Shown piece after piece: positions 9,424 through 17,124 of a DNA stretch of 64,000 nt. Where the stretch lies: positions 1 through 64,000 of the forward strand of contig NZ_JMIW01000010.1 of assembly GCF_000715015.1 (NCBI RefSeq). The letters run 5' to 3'. The notes beneath the pieces are model-generated. The model did not search any database. It saw only the letters and a list, made by a program, of their open reading frames with translations, and was not told the origin of the DNA. This stretch comes from Erythrobacter longus (GTDB taxonomy: Bacteria > Pseudomonadota > Alphaproteobacteria > Sphingomonadales > Sphingomonadaceae). Numbering within the stretch: the first letter of the stretch is position 1; every line of letters starts with the position of its first letter. Position numbers and translations under genes: made by a program.

Positions 9424-9882
9424 ATGTCTAATACGCTCTTCGAGAACCCAAAAGTCGCGCTCGGTTTTTCCGGCGTGGTCGTTGCTGTTGCATTGATCGC
9501 AAGTGTTGCTTTCCAAGAGCTTTCAGGAAGCGACAAGGCCCCGCAAGAGGCTGTTGCAGCAGCGCCCGCAGCTCAAGCTGCCCCGCAGCCTGCCCAGGCC
9601 GGTTTTGCCGCAAACTCAGCGGCCGGATGGTCTGACGATGGCGCTGTCACTGACGATTGGGGCGCAACAAGCGTGTCGCCGCAATCTGGGAGCGGTCCCA
9701 AAGTGCAAGAGCAGATCAGTGATGTGCCGGAATTTGGCGACCGTGTCGCAAACCCTACTCAGGTGAGCGGAAGGACCCGCTCTAGCGGAGCGGCCGTTAC
9801 CTCAAGCGCAGCGCCCGGCGCGCCTGATGTGCAACCGCCTCAAGCAGGTGGCAGCCCCGAAGTCCAAGCGGTCGGGAATTAA
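9424..9882 (+). CDS. Single-pass membrane protein with disordered tail
   Basis: I do not recognise this 152-residue protein. One hydrophobic segment (about residues 12-30, VALGFSGVVVAVALIASVAF) should anchor it in the inner membrane. The remainder is rich in Ala, Pro, Ser, Gly and Gln and looks disordered, with two acidic patches (WSDDGAVTDDWG and ISDVPEFGD). It starts 58 bases after mutS on the same strand and ends convergently with hbd. There is no catalytic motif. The consistent codon use and a plausible start make it a likely real gene of unknown role. Confidence 0.65.
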   Translation: MSNTLFENPKVALGFSGVVVAVALIASVAFQELSGSDKAPQEAVAAAPAAQAAPQPAQAGFAANSAAGWSDDGAVTDDWGATSVSPQSGSGPKVQEQISDVPEFGDRVANPTQVSGRTRSSGAAVTSSAAPGAPDVQPPQAGGSPEVQAVGN

Positions 9883-9894
9883 GCCTCTATCCCC

Positions 9895-10764
9895 TCATCG
9901 CGTGGGGACAGGTGCCTCACCGGTGTAGTCGTAAAAGCCGCGGCCTGTCTTTCGGCCCAACCACCCTGCTTCGACATATTTGACCAGCAGAGGCGCCGGG
10001 CGATACTTGCTATCGCGCGTGGTCTTGTAGAGCACTTTGATAATATCAAGGCAGGTGTCGAGCCCCACGAAATCCGCCAATTGCAGAGGTCCCATCGGGT
10101 GATTGAGACCCAGACGGCAGCCCTTGTCGATATCTTCGATCCCAGCCGTTGATTGGCCCAGCACAAACACCGCCTCATTGATCATCGGCAAAAGAATGCG
10201 GTTCACGACAAAGCCGGGTTCATCCTGGCTGAGCACCACTTCCTTACCCAGACCCTTGGCGAACTGCGTCACGCGGTCGGTCGTGTCTTTGGCGGTTGCC
10301 AAGCCGGGGATCACCTCGATCAGGCCCATGACAGGCACCGGATTGAAGAAGTGCAGCCCAATAAAGCGGGCAGGATCGGGTGAATGGTTCGCCATGCGGG
10401 TGATGGGAATAGAACTGGTGTTGGACGCGAAAATCGCATCCTTGGCGAGCATTTTGCCAGCGCTTTCAAAAATCGCGTTCTTGATCTCTTCGCGCTCGGT
10501 CGCGGCCTCGATTATGAGATTGGCTTCTGCCATCGGCGAATAATCGGCAACCGGAGTAATCCGGGAGAGCAGCGCTTCGGCAGCGTCCACCTCGATTTTG
10601 CCCCGGCCGACCAATTTGGAAACCGCGCTTTCGATCTTGCCCTTGCCCGCCTCGGCGGTCGCTAGATCAACGTCTGACAGCATCACCTTCATGCCATTGG
10701 CCGCAACAGTTTGAGCAATGCCGGTGCCCATTTGACCGGCCCCGATGACAGCGATTTTCTGCAT
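9895..10764 (-). CDS. hbd: 3-hydroxybutyryl-CoA dehydrogenase
   Basis: A 289-residue NAD-dependent 3-hydroxyacyl-CoA dehydrogenase that interconverts acetoacetyl-CoA and 3-hydroxybutyryl-CoA in short-chain acyl-CoA or polyhydroxybutyrate metabolism. The Rossmann motif [11 protein letters not shown] lies at residues 7-17. The family signature [15 protein letters not shown], with the catalytic histidine, and the C-terminal dimerisation domain ([18 protein letters not shown]) follow. At just under 290 residues it is the single-domain form, not the FadB fusion. It lies 88 bases downstream of pduO in the same direction. The hbd-pduO pairing recurs in alphaproteobacteria, often with etfAB, which is absent here. 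Confidence 0.93.
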   Translation of the reverse strand: MQKIAVIGAGQMGTGIAQTVAANGMKVMLSDVDLATAEAGKGKIESAVSKLVGRGKIEVDAAEALLSRITPVADYSPMAEANLIIEAATEREEIKNAIFESAGKMLAKDAIFASNTSSIPITRMANHSPDPARFIGLHFFNPVPVMGLIEVIPGLATAKDTTDRVTQFAKGLGKEVVLSQDEPGFVVNRILLPMINEAVFVLGQSTAGIEDIDKGCRLGLNHPMGPLQLADFVGLDTCLDIIKVLYKTTRDSKYRPAPLLVKYVEAGWLGRKTGRGFYDYTGEAPVPTR

Positions 10765-10852
10765 GTTAGAGTTCCCTTCGCAAGTGCAGCAAAGGGCTCC
10801 TAGCCGGGTTAGATTGTCTTGGCTAGCGGTTCACGCTTTACCTGTTGGCGCT

Positions 10853-11428
10853 CTACCTGTTGGCGCCGGGCACCCACTTCACATCAGCCTTCCCATTGTC
10901 ATTCAGCACACGGGCCAGAACAAACAGCAAATCGGACAGGCGATTGATGTAGATGAGTGCCGCCGGATTGGTCGGCGCTTCGCCTGCAAGCTGTGTCATG
11001 GCGCGCTCAGCGGCTCTAACGCAGGCACGCGCAACATGGACGCGGGCCGCCGCCTCGCTGCCACCGGGGAGGACAAAGCTGTTCAGCGGCTCCAGATCCT
11101 CATTGAGTGCATCAATCTGCGCCTCAAGCCACTCTGCTTGCGAGGCAACCATGCGCAGGGCCATTTCCTTAGGCGCAAAGTCGCCATCATCGGCGGGCGT
11201 CGCAATATCTGCGCCAAGGTCGAACAAATCGTTCTGAATGCGGGTGAGAAGCGCGCGGTTCGCCGCGTCTTCGATTGCACAGGCAGCCAAGCCTATGGCT
11301 GAGTTCGCTTCATCCACTACACCAACGGCGGCAATGCGGGCCGAATGCTTTTGCGTGCGCGATCCATCGACAAGGCCGGTTGTGCCATCATCACCGGTGC
11401 GCGTGTAAATCTTGTTGATCTTGACCAT
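10853..11428 (-). CDS. Cob(I)alamin adenosyltransferase, PduO type
   Basis: The enzyme transfers the adenosyl group of ATP to cob(I)alamin, making the coenzyme for B12-dependent mutases. The 191-residue protein begins with the ATP-binding signature IYTRTGDDGTTGL and has VDEANSAIGLA in the second helix, then FVLPGG and the helical-bundle motif with R-X-X-X-R (HVARACVRAAERA) that binds ATP and substrate. C-terminal INRLSDLLFVLAR is also characteristic. It sits 13 bases downstream of the HIG1 gene and upstream of hbd, so it is probably co-transcribed with both. No B12-dependent mutase gene or cobalamin riboswitch is visible nearby. Confidence 0.93.
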   Translation of the reverse strand: MVKINKIYTRTGDDGTTGLVDGSRTQKHSARIAAVGVVDEANSAIGLAACAIEDAANRALLTRIQNDLFDLGADIATPADDGDFAPKEMALRMVASQAEWLEAQIDALNEDLEPLNSFVLPGGSEAAARVHVARACVRAAERAMTQLAGEAPTNPAALIYINRLSDLLFVLARVLNDNGKADVKWVPGANR

Positions 11429-11441
11429 TTTGAGCGGAAAA

Positions 11442-11681
11442 TCAGCTTCCAGCGCCGGCTACAAGAGCGATTACAGCGACCACTCCGATTGCCATCGCCT
11501 GGTATTTGATACGGTTAAACATCGCCTTGTTTTGCAGATCCTGCATCTCGGTGACGGTTTCCGCCTCACCGGTTTCAAGGTCGATCTTGGTCGTCTTGAG
11601 GAAAGCGATGATGCCTCGCACCAGCGAAAACACCACCAAGCCACACAAGATGACGAGCGCAGGGATAAGAATATAGTTCAT
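11442..11681 (-). CDS. HIG1-domain twin-transmembrane protein
   Basis: A 79-residue membrane protein with two hydrophobic helices (about residues 3-27 and 58-77) and a short charged loop (KTTKIDLETGEAET). The second half, NKAMFNRIKYQAMAI, matches the hypoxia-induced-gene (HIG1) domain. In mitochondria this domain is found in respiratory supercomplex factors; in alphaproteobacteria the small protein usually sits beside pduO, as here. It lies 25 bases after gluQ and 13 bases before pduO, which suggests one operon. A link to cytochrome oxidase is inferred from the family only. Confidence 0.82.
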   Translation of the reverse strand: MNYILIPALVILCGLVVFSLVRGIIAFLKTTKIDLETGEAETVTEMQDLQNKAMFNRIKYQAMAIGVVAVIALVAGAGS

Positions 11682-11706
11682 GGGAAACTAAATGGTCGCA
11701 ATGCCA

Positions 11707-12552
11707 TCAAGTTCCAAGCTCGAAATTTTGCATCCGCAATTGCTCTGCAAGCATCACACCATCTTCGCCAGATAATCGGCGCTCAGCAAGTGAAGGAGAA
11801 CCACGGCGTTTCGCCAGCTTTTCGCCATTGGCATCAAGCAATAGTTTGTGGTGGTGCCAGGTCGGAACGGGCAGGCCCAACAGCGCTTGGATCAAGCGGT
11901 GAATGTGGGTGGCCTCGAACAAATCCATGCCCCGCGTCACAAGCGTCACACCGTCGCGCGCATCGTCAAGCGTTGCGGCCAGGTGATAGCTGGCAGGCAG
12001 GTCTTTTCGCACCAGAACCACATCACCAAAGGGGCGCGGGTCGGCTTTCATTTCTCCGGCAATTTCGTCGAACCATGACAGATCACCGGTCTGTGCCAAG
12101 GCTCTGTCGATATCCAGCCGCAAGGCCGCACCGTCGGTCACACCCCTTTGGGCAAGACCGCGCGACGTCCCCGGATATGTGAGCCCATCATTTCCTTTGC
12201 GCAAAGGCAGCGCGGCAATCTGTTTGCGAGTGAGATCGCAAGGGTAGAGTAATCCGCGCTGCAACAGCTCATCGGCCGCCGCCGTGTATGTATCGAGCCG
12301 AGTGGATTGCGCGGGCACCTCTTCCCATTCCAATGCCAGCCATTCGAGATCGCGCCGAAACTCATCGGCAAACTCAGGCTTTGAACGAGGCCCATCAATA
12401 TCCTCAATCCGAAGCAAGAAACGGCCACTTGCTGCCTTTGCCAAGTCATGCGCGACAATTGCGGAATAGGCGTGACCCAGATGCAATGGCCCATTGGGGC
12501 TTGGCGCAAACCGGGTTACAATCGGGCGGATATGGAGAGGCAAATCGCTCAT
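11707..12552 (-). CDS. gluQ: Glutamyl-Q tRNA(Asp) synthetase
   Basis: GluQ activates glutamate without needing tRNA and attaches it to queuosine in the anticodon of tRNA(Asp). The 281-residue protein is a GluRS-like catalytic domain without an anticodon-binding domain. The HIGH-type motif is LHLGHAYSA near residue 20, and the KMSKS-type motif is EKLAKRRGS near residue 245. Only one cysteine (YPCDLTRKQ) remains in the region where the E. coli enzyme has a zinc-binding cluster, so the zinc site is probably lost. queC, for the queuosine precursor, lies elsewhere in the window. It heads a likely operon with the HIG1 gene and pduO. Confidence 0.93.
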   Translation of the reverse strand: MSDLPLHIRPIVTRFAPSPNGPLHLGHAYSAIVAHDLAKAASGRFLLRIEDIDGPRSKPEFADEFRRDLEWLALEWEEVPAQSTRLDTYTAAADELLQRGLLYPCDLTRKQIAALPLRKGNDGLTYPGTSRGLAQRGVTDGAALRLDIDRALAQTGDLSWFDEIAGEMKADPRPFGDVVLVRKDLPASYHLAATLDDARDGVTLVTRGMDLFEATHIHRLIQALLGLPVPTWHHHKLLLDANGEKLAKRRGSPSLAERRLSGEDGVMLAEQLRMQNFELGT

Positions 12553-12595
12553 AAAATCGTCATGCCACAGGAAAGGCGGTCTAGCTATTCACATG

Positions 12596-12650
12596 GTGTC
12601 CACACGCTTTCCACTTGTTGGACACATGCTACAACTGTGGATACCCACAG
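12596..12650. promoter_or_regulatory. Two inverted repeats upstream of the HNH gene
   Basis: Within 55 bases there are two inverted repeats: GTGTCC (12596-12601) with GGACAC (12620-12625), and CTGTGG (12635-12640) with CCACAG (12645-12650) around a 4-base centre. They lie in the divergent gap between gluQ and the HNH endonuclease gene and could be operators or a leader hairpin. No T-tract follows, so they are not terminators. Confidence 0.35.
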
Positions 12651-12716
12651 CGTCATGGCTTTGACTCTTTTGCCTGTCACGTCATGTTCTGTGTCAATCA
12701 GAAGGGGATGCGAACG

Positions 12717-13325
12717 ATGTTCAAAGCCGAGCTGATCGAGCAGGCCGCGCGATACCGTTGCGCTGAAAAGGATGCGCACAGTAACCTTTCGGCATGCCCT
12801 GCACTTGTGCTCAATGCCGATTACACACCTTTATCGTACTACCCACTGAGCCTGTGGCCTTGGCAGACTGCCATTAAAGCGGTGTTCCTGGACCGGGTGG
12901 ACATTGTCGCAAGCTATGACCGTGAAGTGCACTCGCCCAGCCTGGATATGAAAATCCCAAGCGTCATCGCATTGAGGCAATATGTCAAACCGAGCGAGTT
13001 TCCTGCCTTCACCCGTTTTAACGTGTTCCTGCGCGATAAATTCGAATGCCAATATTGCGGATCGAATGACACTTTGACCTTTGACCATGTCATTCCGCGC
13101 CGGCTTGGCGGGAAAACGACATGGGAAAACATCATCACCGCCTGCGGCTCATGCAACATGAAGAAGGGCGGCCGGACCCCTAAACAGGCGAATATGCCGG
13201 TGCAGATGAAGCCGATCCGCCCGACCAGCTGGCAATTGCAGCAGCAGGGTAAGATGTTCCCGCCAAACTACCTGCATGAGACATGGCGCGATTGGCTGTA
13301 TTGGGACATTGAGCTGGAGGCCTAG
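12717..13325 (+). CDS. HNH endonuclease family protein
   Basis: A 202-residue protein with a C-terminal HNH nuclease module. A zinc knuckle has CQYCG and CGSCN, and the DHVIPRRLGGKTTWEN core places the metal-binding His and Asn. The N-terminal half (ALVLNADYTPLSYYPLS) is the conserved lead-in of a widespread chromosomal HNH family whose cellular role is not settled. It is not linked here to a methylase, toxin or phage gene. I took the ATG giving MFKAELIEQ, preceded nine bases away by GGGG; an ATG three codons earlier is also possible, and a longer in-frame extension seems unlikely. The upstream gap has two inverted repeats. Confidence 0.88.
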   Translation: MFKAELIEQAARYRCAEKDAHSNLSACPALVLNADYTPLSYYPLSLWPWQTAIKAVFLDRVDIVASYDREVHSPSLDMKIPSVIALRQYVKPSEFPAFTRFNVFLRDKFECQYCGSNDTLTFDHVIPRRLGGKTTWENIITACGSCNMKKGGRTPKQANMPVQMKPIRPTSWQLQQQGKMFPPNYLHETWRDWLYWDIELEA

Positions 13326-13336
13326 GGGTCGCAACC

Positions 13337-13822
13337 CTAGCCCTCAATAACCTTCGTTTCTGGGTGGTGCTTGTCGAGGTGCTTCTTGATGATTCGCAAG
13401 TTCCGAGTGTTGGAGCGGAAAACGAAGTCTGCCGCATCACCGACGACCGGCACAAGGCCCAGAAGCGTATCGACAGCCACATTGGCTCCCATCCGGGTCA
13501 GTTGCCATTTGGAAAGCCCCAGATTGCGCGCTTCCCATACGATGTAAGCGCCAAGTGCAGTTGTGACGATATCGCCGATCACCGGGATCAGACCAATGAG
13601 CGCATCAAGGCCAATCGGCATATTTACACCGGGAATGCGAAAACTACGCTCCAACAGTATTTCCACCGCCTCCACGCGTGCCCTGACCGAATGCGGATCG
13701 CTCCCCGTGGGCAAAGCAAAGCTCAACCCTTCAGGGCGCGCCGCGCCGTGGTCGTCAAAGCCCGCTCTATCTTGAGCGGATGGATGCGACAGGATTGGAG
13801 GCCTGTTGCCAGATGTCGTCAT
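13337..13822 (-). CDS. DUF4112 membrane protein
   Basis: A 161-residue protein of the DUF4112 family. Two hydrophobic, glycine-rich segments carry the repeated family pattern: GLDALIGLIPVIGDIVT near residue 75, and VDTLLGLVPVVGDAADF near residue 120. Between them lies ALGAYIVWEARNLGLSK. The N-terminal 40 residues are polar and low in conservation. The start follows a GGAG ribosome site (GGGTAGGAGTGAGAAAATG). It is convergent with the HNH gene, and its start lies just before the stop of the peptide-binding lipoprotein gene's neighbour on the same strand (19 bases). Function of the family is unknown. Confidence 0.85.
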   Translation of the reverse strand: MTTSGNRPPILSHPSAQDRAGFDDHGAARPEGLSFALPTGSDPHSVRARVEAVEILLERSFRIPGVNMPIGLDALIGLIPVIGDIVTTALGAYIVWEARNLGLSKWQLTRMGANVAVDTLLGLVPVVGDAADFVFRSNTRNLRIIKKHLDKHHPETKVIEG

Positions 13823-13841
13823 TTTCTCACTCCTACCCACT

Positions 13842-15311
13842 TTAATTTGGGGCCTCAGCGAGCTCAGGCAAGGGGTGAAGCCCCCAGGGGTTGGCCTGAT
13901 ACCCATCGACCGTACCGCGCACCAAAGACCAGCGCACCGGGCTTCCAAGCGGTATAAACACTTCTTCTCGCGTTAAAATTTGATGCGCTTCGATAAGCAA
14001 AGCTTGTTTCGCAAATGGATCACGAAGCGTCAGAGTTTCGCTTACCAACGCATCGGCCTCTTCCGAGCATAGGCCAATGGCAATCGAACAATTGAGCTGG
14101 TTCAAAAACCAGCGCGGCGACGAATAGCGCGCCAATCGGTCCCTCAGCTCAAGATCTCCTCCTTTGCCAAGGCCGACCTTTTCAGCGCGCACGCCAATTT
14201 CCTGCCACCCTCGTGCTAGCGAGGCAAAGAGAAGATCGCTCCCCGGCCCTTCGGGAAGGCCAACACGAACCACAGGCTCTTCGCCGGTCGCAGCTCGCCA
14301 TTGTGCAACACGGCCACGTGCAATTTCGCGTCTTTGTTCCAAAGTCAGATCAGGCCACCTGCTGCTTTGATAGATAGCCGGAACGAACATATTGGCAGGC
14401 ACTATCCAGGAGGTTGGCGCCCATCCGCCGATCCCAAAAGGTTGAAGCAGGGTCTCACGGTCAATCGCCATAGAAAGCGCCTCTCGCCGAGCCGGGCTTT
14501 CCAATAGATCTGCATCACTGCGCACGATGAAGCCAAACAAGCCGAAGGTGGGATCGACCTGAACAGCACCGCGCGACAATGGCCCAAGCTCGACCATTGG
14601 AAACTCTGCAATCCTTCCATTCATAAGAAGGTCAAGCTCACCACGTGAAAAGGCATCAATCGCATCACGCGCTGAAAGGCTTTGTACCGCCAAATCTCTG
14701 GTTCGCTCTCGCCAATCCTGCCGCGCTGGAAACCCGCGGGCCTCTGGTGGCATCATGGTAAGCCTGGCAATCGCGCCATCATCCTCGCGCTCCACCATCA
14801 TGGGACCAGTGCCGCTGCCCTCAATTGCAAGACCAAGCTCAGGTTGAGCCAAAAGCCGCAGGAAATCTGGCATTGGCCCGGACAAACGCAGTTCAATCAC
14901 GCGGCCCGTCATTGCCCTCACCTCTACCAATTTGGCAAAGTCGAGGCCCAGCGATGTTCCTTCAAACTGGCGGATCCTCTCCTGCAGCAAAAGGCGGATT
15001 TGCGCCGCCGTAATCGGCTCACCATTTGGCCCCTCGGAATTACGCAGGCGAAAGATGTAGCTCATCGCGTCATCTGTGACGATCCAACGCTCAGCGAGCG
15101 CTGGCACGACCTGTCCGGTTTGATCGAGGGCAACAAGGCCTTCGTGCGAAGCGGCCCGTATATGCTGCGCTGCGGGCGAGAGCCTAACCCCGGAGGAGAA
15201 TAATTCCTCTTCTTCACCGATGATGGCAACACCCAACGGTCCGCGATCTGGGGCAGGGCCACAGGCGAACAGCACACTTGATAAAGCGCAGAGGAATAGT
15301 GTTCGGGTCAC
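13842..15311 (-). CDS. Peptide/oligopeptide ABC-type substrate-binding lipoprotein
   Basis: A 489-residue family 5 extracellular solute-binding protein (DppA/OppA-like). The N-terminus (TRTLFLCALSSVLFAC) is a lipoprotein signal with the lipobox LFAC at residues 14-17. The mature part has HIRAASHEGLVALDQTGQVVPALAERW in overview form, typical of the family's first domain, and ALSMAIDRETLL from the second. No permease or ATPase genes are adjacent, so it is an orphan binding protein or it partners a transporter elsewhere. The start is a GTG with no strong ribosome site. Substrate is not predictable from sequence alone. Confidence 0.85.
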   Translation of the reverse strand: MTRTLFLCALSSVLFACGPAPDRGPLGVAIIGEEEELFSSGVRLSPAAQHIRAASHEGLVALDQTGQVVPALAERWIVTDDAMSYIFRLRNSEGPNGEPITAAQIRLLLQERIRQFEGTSLGLDFAKLVEVRAMTGRVIELRLSGPMPDFLRLLAQPELGLAIEGSGTGPMMVEREDDGAIARLTMMPPEARGFPARQDWRERTRDLAVQSLSARDAIDAFSRGELDLLMNGRIAEFPMVELGPLSRGAVQVDPTFGLFGFIVRSDADLLESPARREALSMAIDRETLLQPFGIGGWAPTSWIVPANMFVPAIYQSSRWPDLTLEQRREIARGRVAQWRAATGEEPVVRVGLPEGPGSDLLFASLARGWQEIGVRAEKVGLGKGGDLELRDRLARYSSPRWFLNQLNCSIAIGLCSEEADALVSETLTLRDPFAKQALLIEAHQILTREEVFIPLGSPVRWSLVRGTVDGYQANPWGLHPLPELAEAPN

Positions 15312-15403
15312 TCAGGTACGATTAGCACCTAATCCGCCCAAGAACAGCGTCTTGTCTCGCCCAATTTAACGGGCCGATGGAACGCTGGATTTTGCGTAAC
15401 GCA

Positions 15404-15784
15404 TTAAATCTTGCGAAGATTGCTCGAGTCTTTGGGAGGTGGCGGAGCGCGGTGCGCGTACGACACTGAACTTGAAGCGGTATCTTGCATTGCGCCGTGG
15501 TTGGAAGGCGCGCGTGCAGATTGGGAATCAATCTCGTTATCAAAGGCAATGCCGAAACGCTGATCCTGGACCCAGGCAACAGTCCCTTTGACGGTCCCTA
15601 TATTGCGCAGCTCGACGTCGACCCGGTTGCCCCGACTGACCTTCATCGTGCCCTCGCCCATCATGCCGCCGTCCGATAGATTTCGAACACGCACGCGGTG
15701 CTGAGCACTGTCTTGTTCAACAGAAACGTTAGCCAGCAAAAAGAGGCTGTCGCGTGTTACACTTCTCGTCTCGACACCTGTCAT
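15404..15784 (-). CDS. PilZ-domain protein
   Basis: A small PilZ-like protein (about 126 residues from the chosen start). It carries the pattern VRVRNLSDGGM (equivalent to the D/N-x-S-x-x-G loop) and RGNRVDVELRNIGTVKGTVAW, ending RFGIAFD. PilZ domains often bind cyclic di-GMP. The first RxxxR half of the motif is weak here, so binding is uncertain. The C-terminus is a proline-rich tail. Candidate starts are ATG codons at 15784 (GGAG 11 bases upstream), 15808 and further upstream; I prefer 15784 on the ribosome site. Neighbours give no clear functional link. Confidence 0.75.
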   Translation of the reverse strand: MTGVETRSVTRDSLFLLANVSVEQDSAQHRVRVRNLSDGGMMGEGTMKVSRGNRVDVELRNIGTVKGTVAWVQDQRFGIAFDNEIDSQSARAPSNHGAMQDTASSSVSYAHRAPPPPKDSSNLRKI

Positions 15785-16011
15785 TGTCGTAACGTCTCCG
15801 ACCTTCATCGTGGTTATTATAATTTGTCGCCCATACCATCTGGCGGTTTGCCGGAGACATGAGCCCAAATGTGCTTCGTTCATCCAGCTACTAGTACACG
15901 GTTAAAGGGTCGTAAAATTTACATCCGGATCGGCGGCGAAAACCAAACGTGCCTCAAATCGGCACAACATCATGCCTCTCTTGTCGGCTGAGCTTTTTGT
16001 TGGCTGTTGCC

Positions 16012-16470
16012 TTAGTCGTCGCGTGAAATCTTCTCTCGGCGCTCATGCGCTTCTTGCGCTTCGACGGTCATAGTGGCCACTGGCCTTGCGATCAGACGCT
16101 TCAGGCCAATCGGATCCCCAGTGACCTCGCAATAACCGTATTCGCCTTGGTCGATTCTGCGAAGGGCTGAGTCGATCTTGGATATAAGCTTGCGCTGACG
16201 ATCACGGGTACGAAGTTCAATGCCCCAATCGGTTTCACTCGAGGCACGGTCGTTGAGATCCGGCTCGCGGATCGGACCACTTGCCAAAGACTGGAGGGTT
16301 TGACCCGCCGCGCTGTGAATAGACCGCTTCCACTCGAGAAGAAGCATCTGAAAATACGCCTGTTGACGCTTATTCATATACTCTTCGTCATCGTTGGGAA
16401 CGTAGTCTTCGCCCAAAAGGCTCTTGGCCTTTTCGATGATTTCGATTTCTTCTGACGCCGCCGCTGACAT
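16012..16470 (-). CDS. dksA: RNA polymerase-binding transcription factor DksA
   Basis: DksA binds in the RNA polymerase secondary channel and potentiates ppGpp control of rRNA and amino-acid genes. The 152-residue protein has a long helical coiled-coil region (about residues 35-110) and the family C-terminus with YGYCEVTGDPIGLKRLIARP. Only the first of the four zinc-ligand cysteines of E. coli DksA is kept: the positions read Cys, Thr, Thr, Ala (CEVT then TVEA), a low-cysteine form known in alphaproteobacteria. The start follows GAGGACCAC. The upstream gap is shared with the divergent Sel1 gene. Confidence 0.93.
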   Translation of the reverse strand: MSAAASEEIEIIEKAKSLLGEDYVPNDDEEYMNKRQQAYFQMLLLEWKRSIHSAAGQTLQSLASGPIREPDLNDRASSETDWGIELRTRDRQRKLISKIDSALRRIDQGEYGYCEVTGDPIGLKRLIARPVATMTVEAQEAHERREKISRDD

Positions 16471-16782
16471 GTGGTCCTCTAATCCCAAAAACCGTGTTGC
16501 AGACGGCCAGACCCACTTACGCTTCCAGACGCAAATTAGCCCGGCAATCCCTTGCTCGGCGCGCTATAGGCAAGCGTTCAAAAGCTCGCAAGCCAGTTTA
16601 CGGCCCCGCTCCCCGATTAGCGCAGATTTGATGGAACGAAGCGCTGTTTGGCCCGCGTAAATCCTCGTAACTGATTAAGAAAACCCGAGGCCGTTAACCA
16701 ATTGTTGACCATGATGATTGAGGACTAACGCAACGCGGCCCTCAAAGGGGATTTGGGCCATGAAGAAGACGGGGTAAAAGAA
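16471..16782. promoter_or_regulatory. Divergent dksA / Sel1 control region with CtrA-type site
   Basis: This 312-base divergent gap has no credible gene. It holds one good match to the CtrA full site TTAA-N7-TTAA, written TTAA at 16694-16697, seven bases, and TTGA at 16705-16708, about 75 bases before the Sel1 gene start. Another TTAA occurs some 20 bases earlier. I see no clear sigma-70 promoter. The CtrA assignment is an inference from one motif. Confidence 0.35.
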
Positions 16783-17109
16783 ATGCAATTTAAGTCTATC
16801 GATCAAGTCGCAAGTGGCACCGTGGAGAGCGGTGAAATCGATCTTGCAATCGCTGGTTACCTTGCCGACGCAGTTGCTGGCGATGTCGCAGCCCTATTTA
16901 ACCTCGGTGTTGCCTATTCTACAGGTTCCAACGGCGTCGAATCCGACCTTATCGAAGCCCACAAGTGGTTCAATCTTGCCGCTTCACGGGGCCATGAAGA
17001 CGCAGCGTTCTGCCGCGCTGACGTCTCCGATGAAATGACTGCGCGCGAAATCGCCGAAGCACAGCGCCGCGCACGCCGCTGGCTTTCTGAAGAACGACGC
17101 GCTGCTTAG
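16783..17109 (+). CDS. Small Sel1/TPR-like repeat protein
   Basis: A 108-residue protein with one clear Sel1-like repeat: ALFNLGVAYSTGSNGVESD followed by EAHKWFNLAASRGHEDAA at about residues 30-75. The C-terminus is a basic, helical tail (AEAQRRARRWLSEERRAA). There is no signal peptide, so it should be cytoplasmic. Sel1 repeats usually mediate protein contacts; a single repeat offers little functional detail. The ATG is preceded by GGGGTAAAAGAA. A TTG ten codons upstream is a weaker alternative. A CtrA-type motif lies upstream, which would fit cell-cycle expression. Confidence 0.75.
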   Translation: MQFKSIDQVASGTVESGEIDLAIAGYLADAVAGDVAALFNLGVAYSTGSNGVESDLIEAHKWFNLAASRGHEDAAFCRADVSDEMTAREIAEAQRRARRWLSEERRAA

Positions 17110-17124
17110 GATTGAAGTTTTCGA

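Noticed and set aside
12636..12643. TGTGGATA resembling a DnaA box
   Set aside because: One near-match without others and without oriC-type genes. It is part of the palindrome upstream of the HNH gene.
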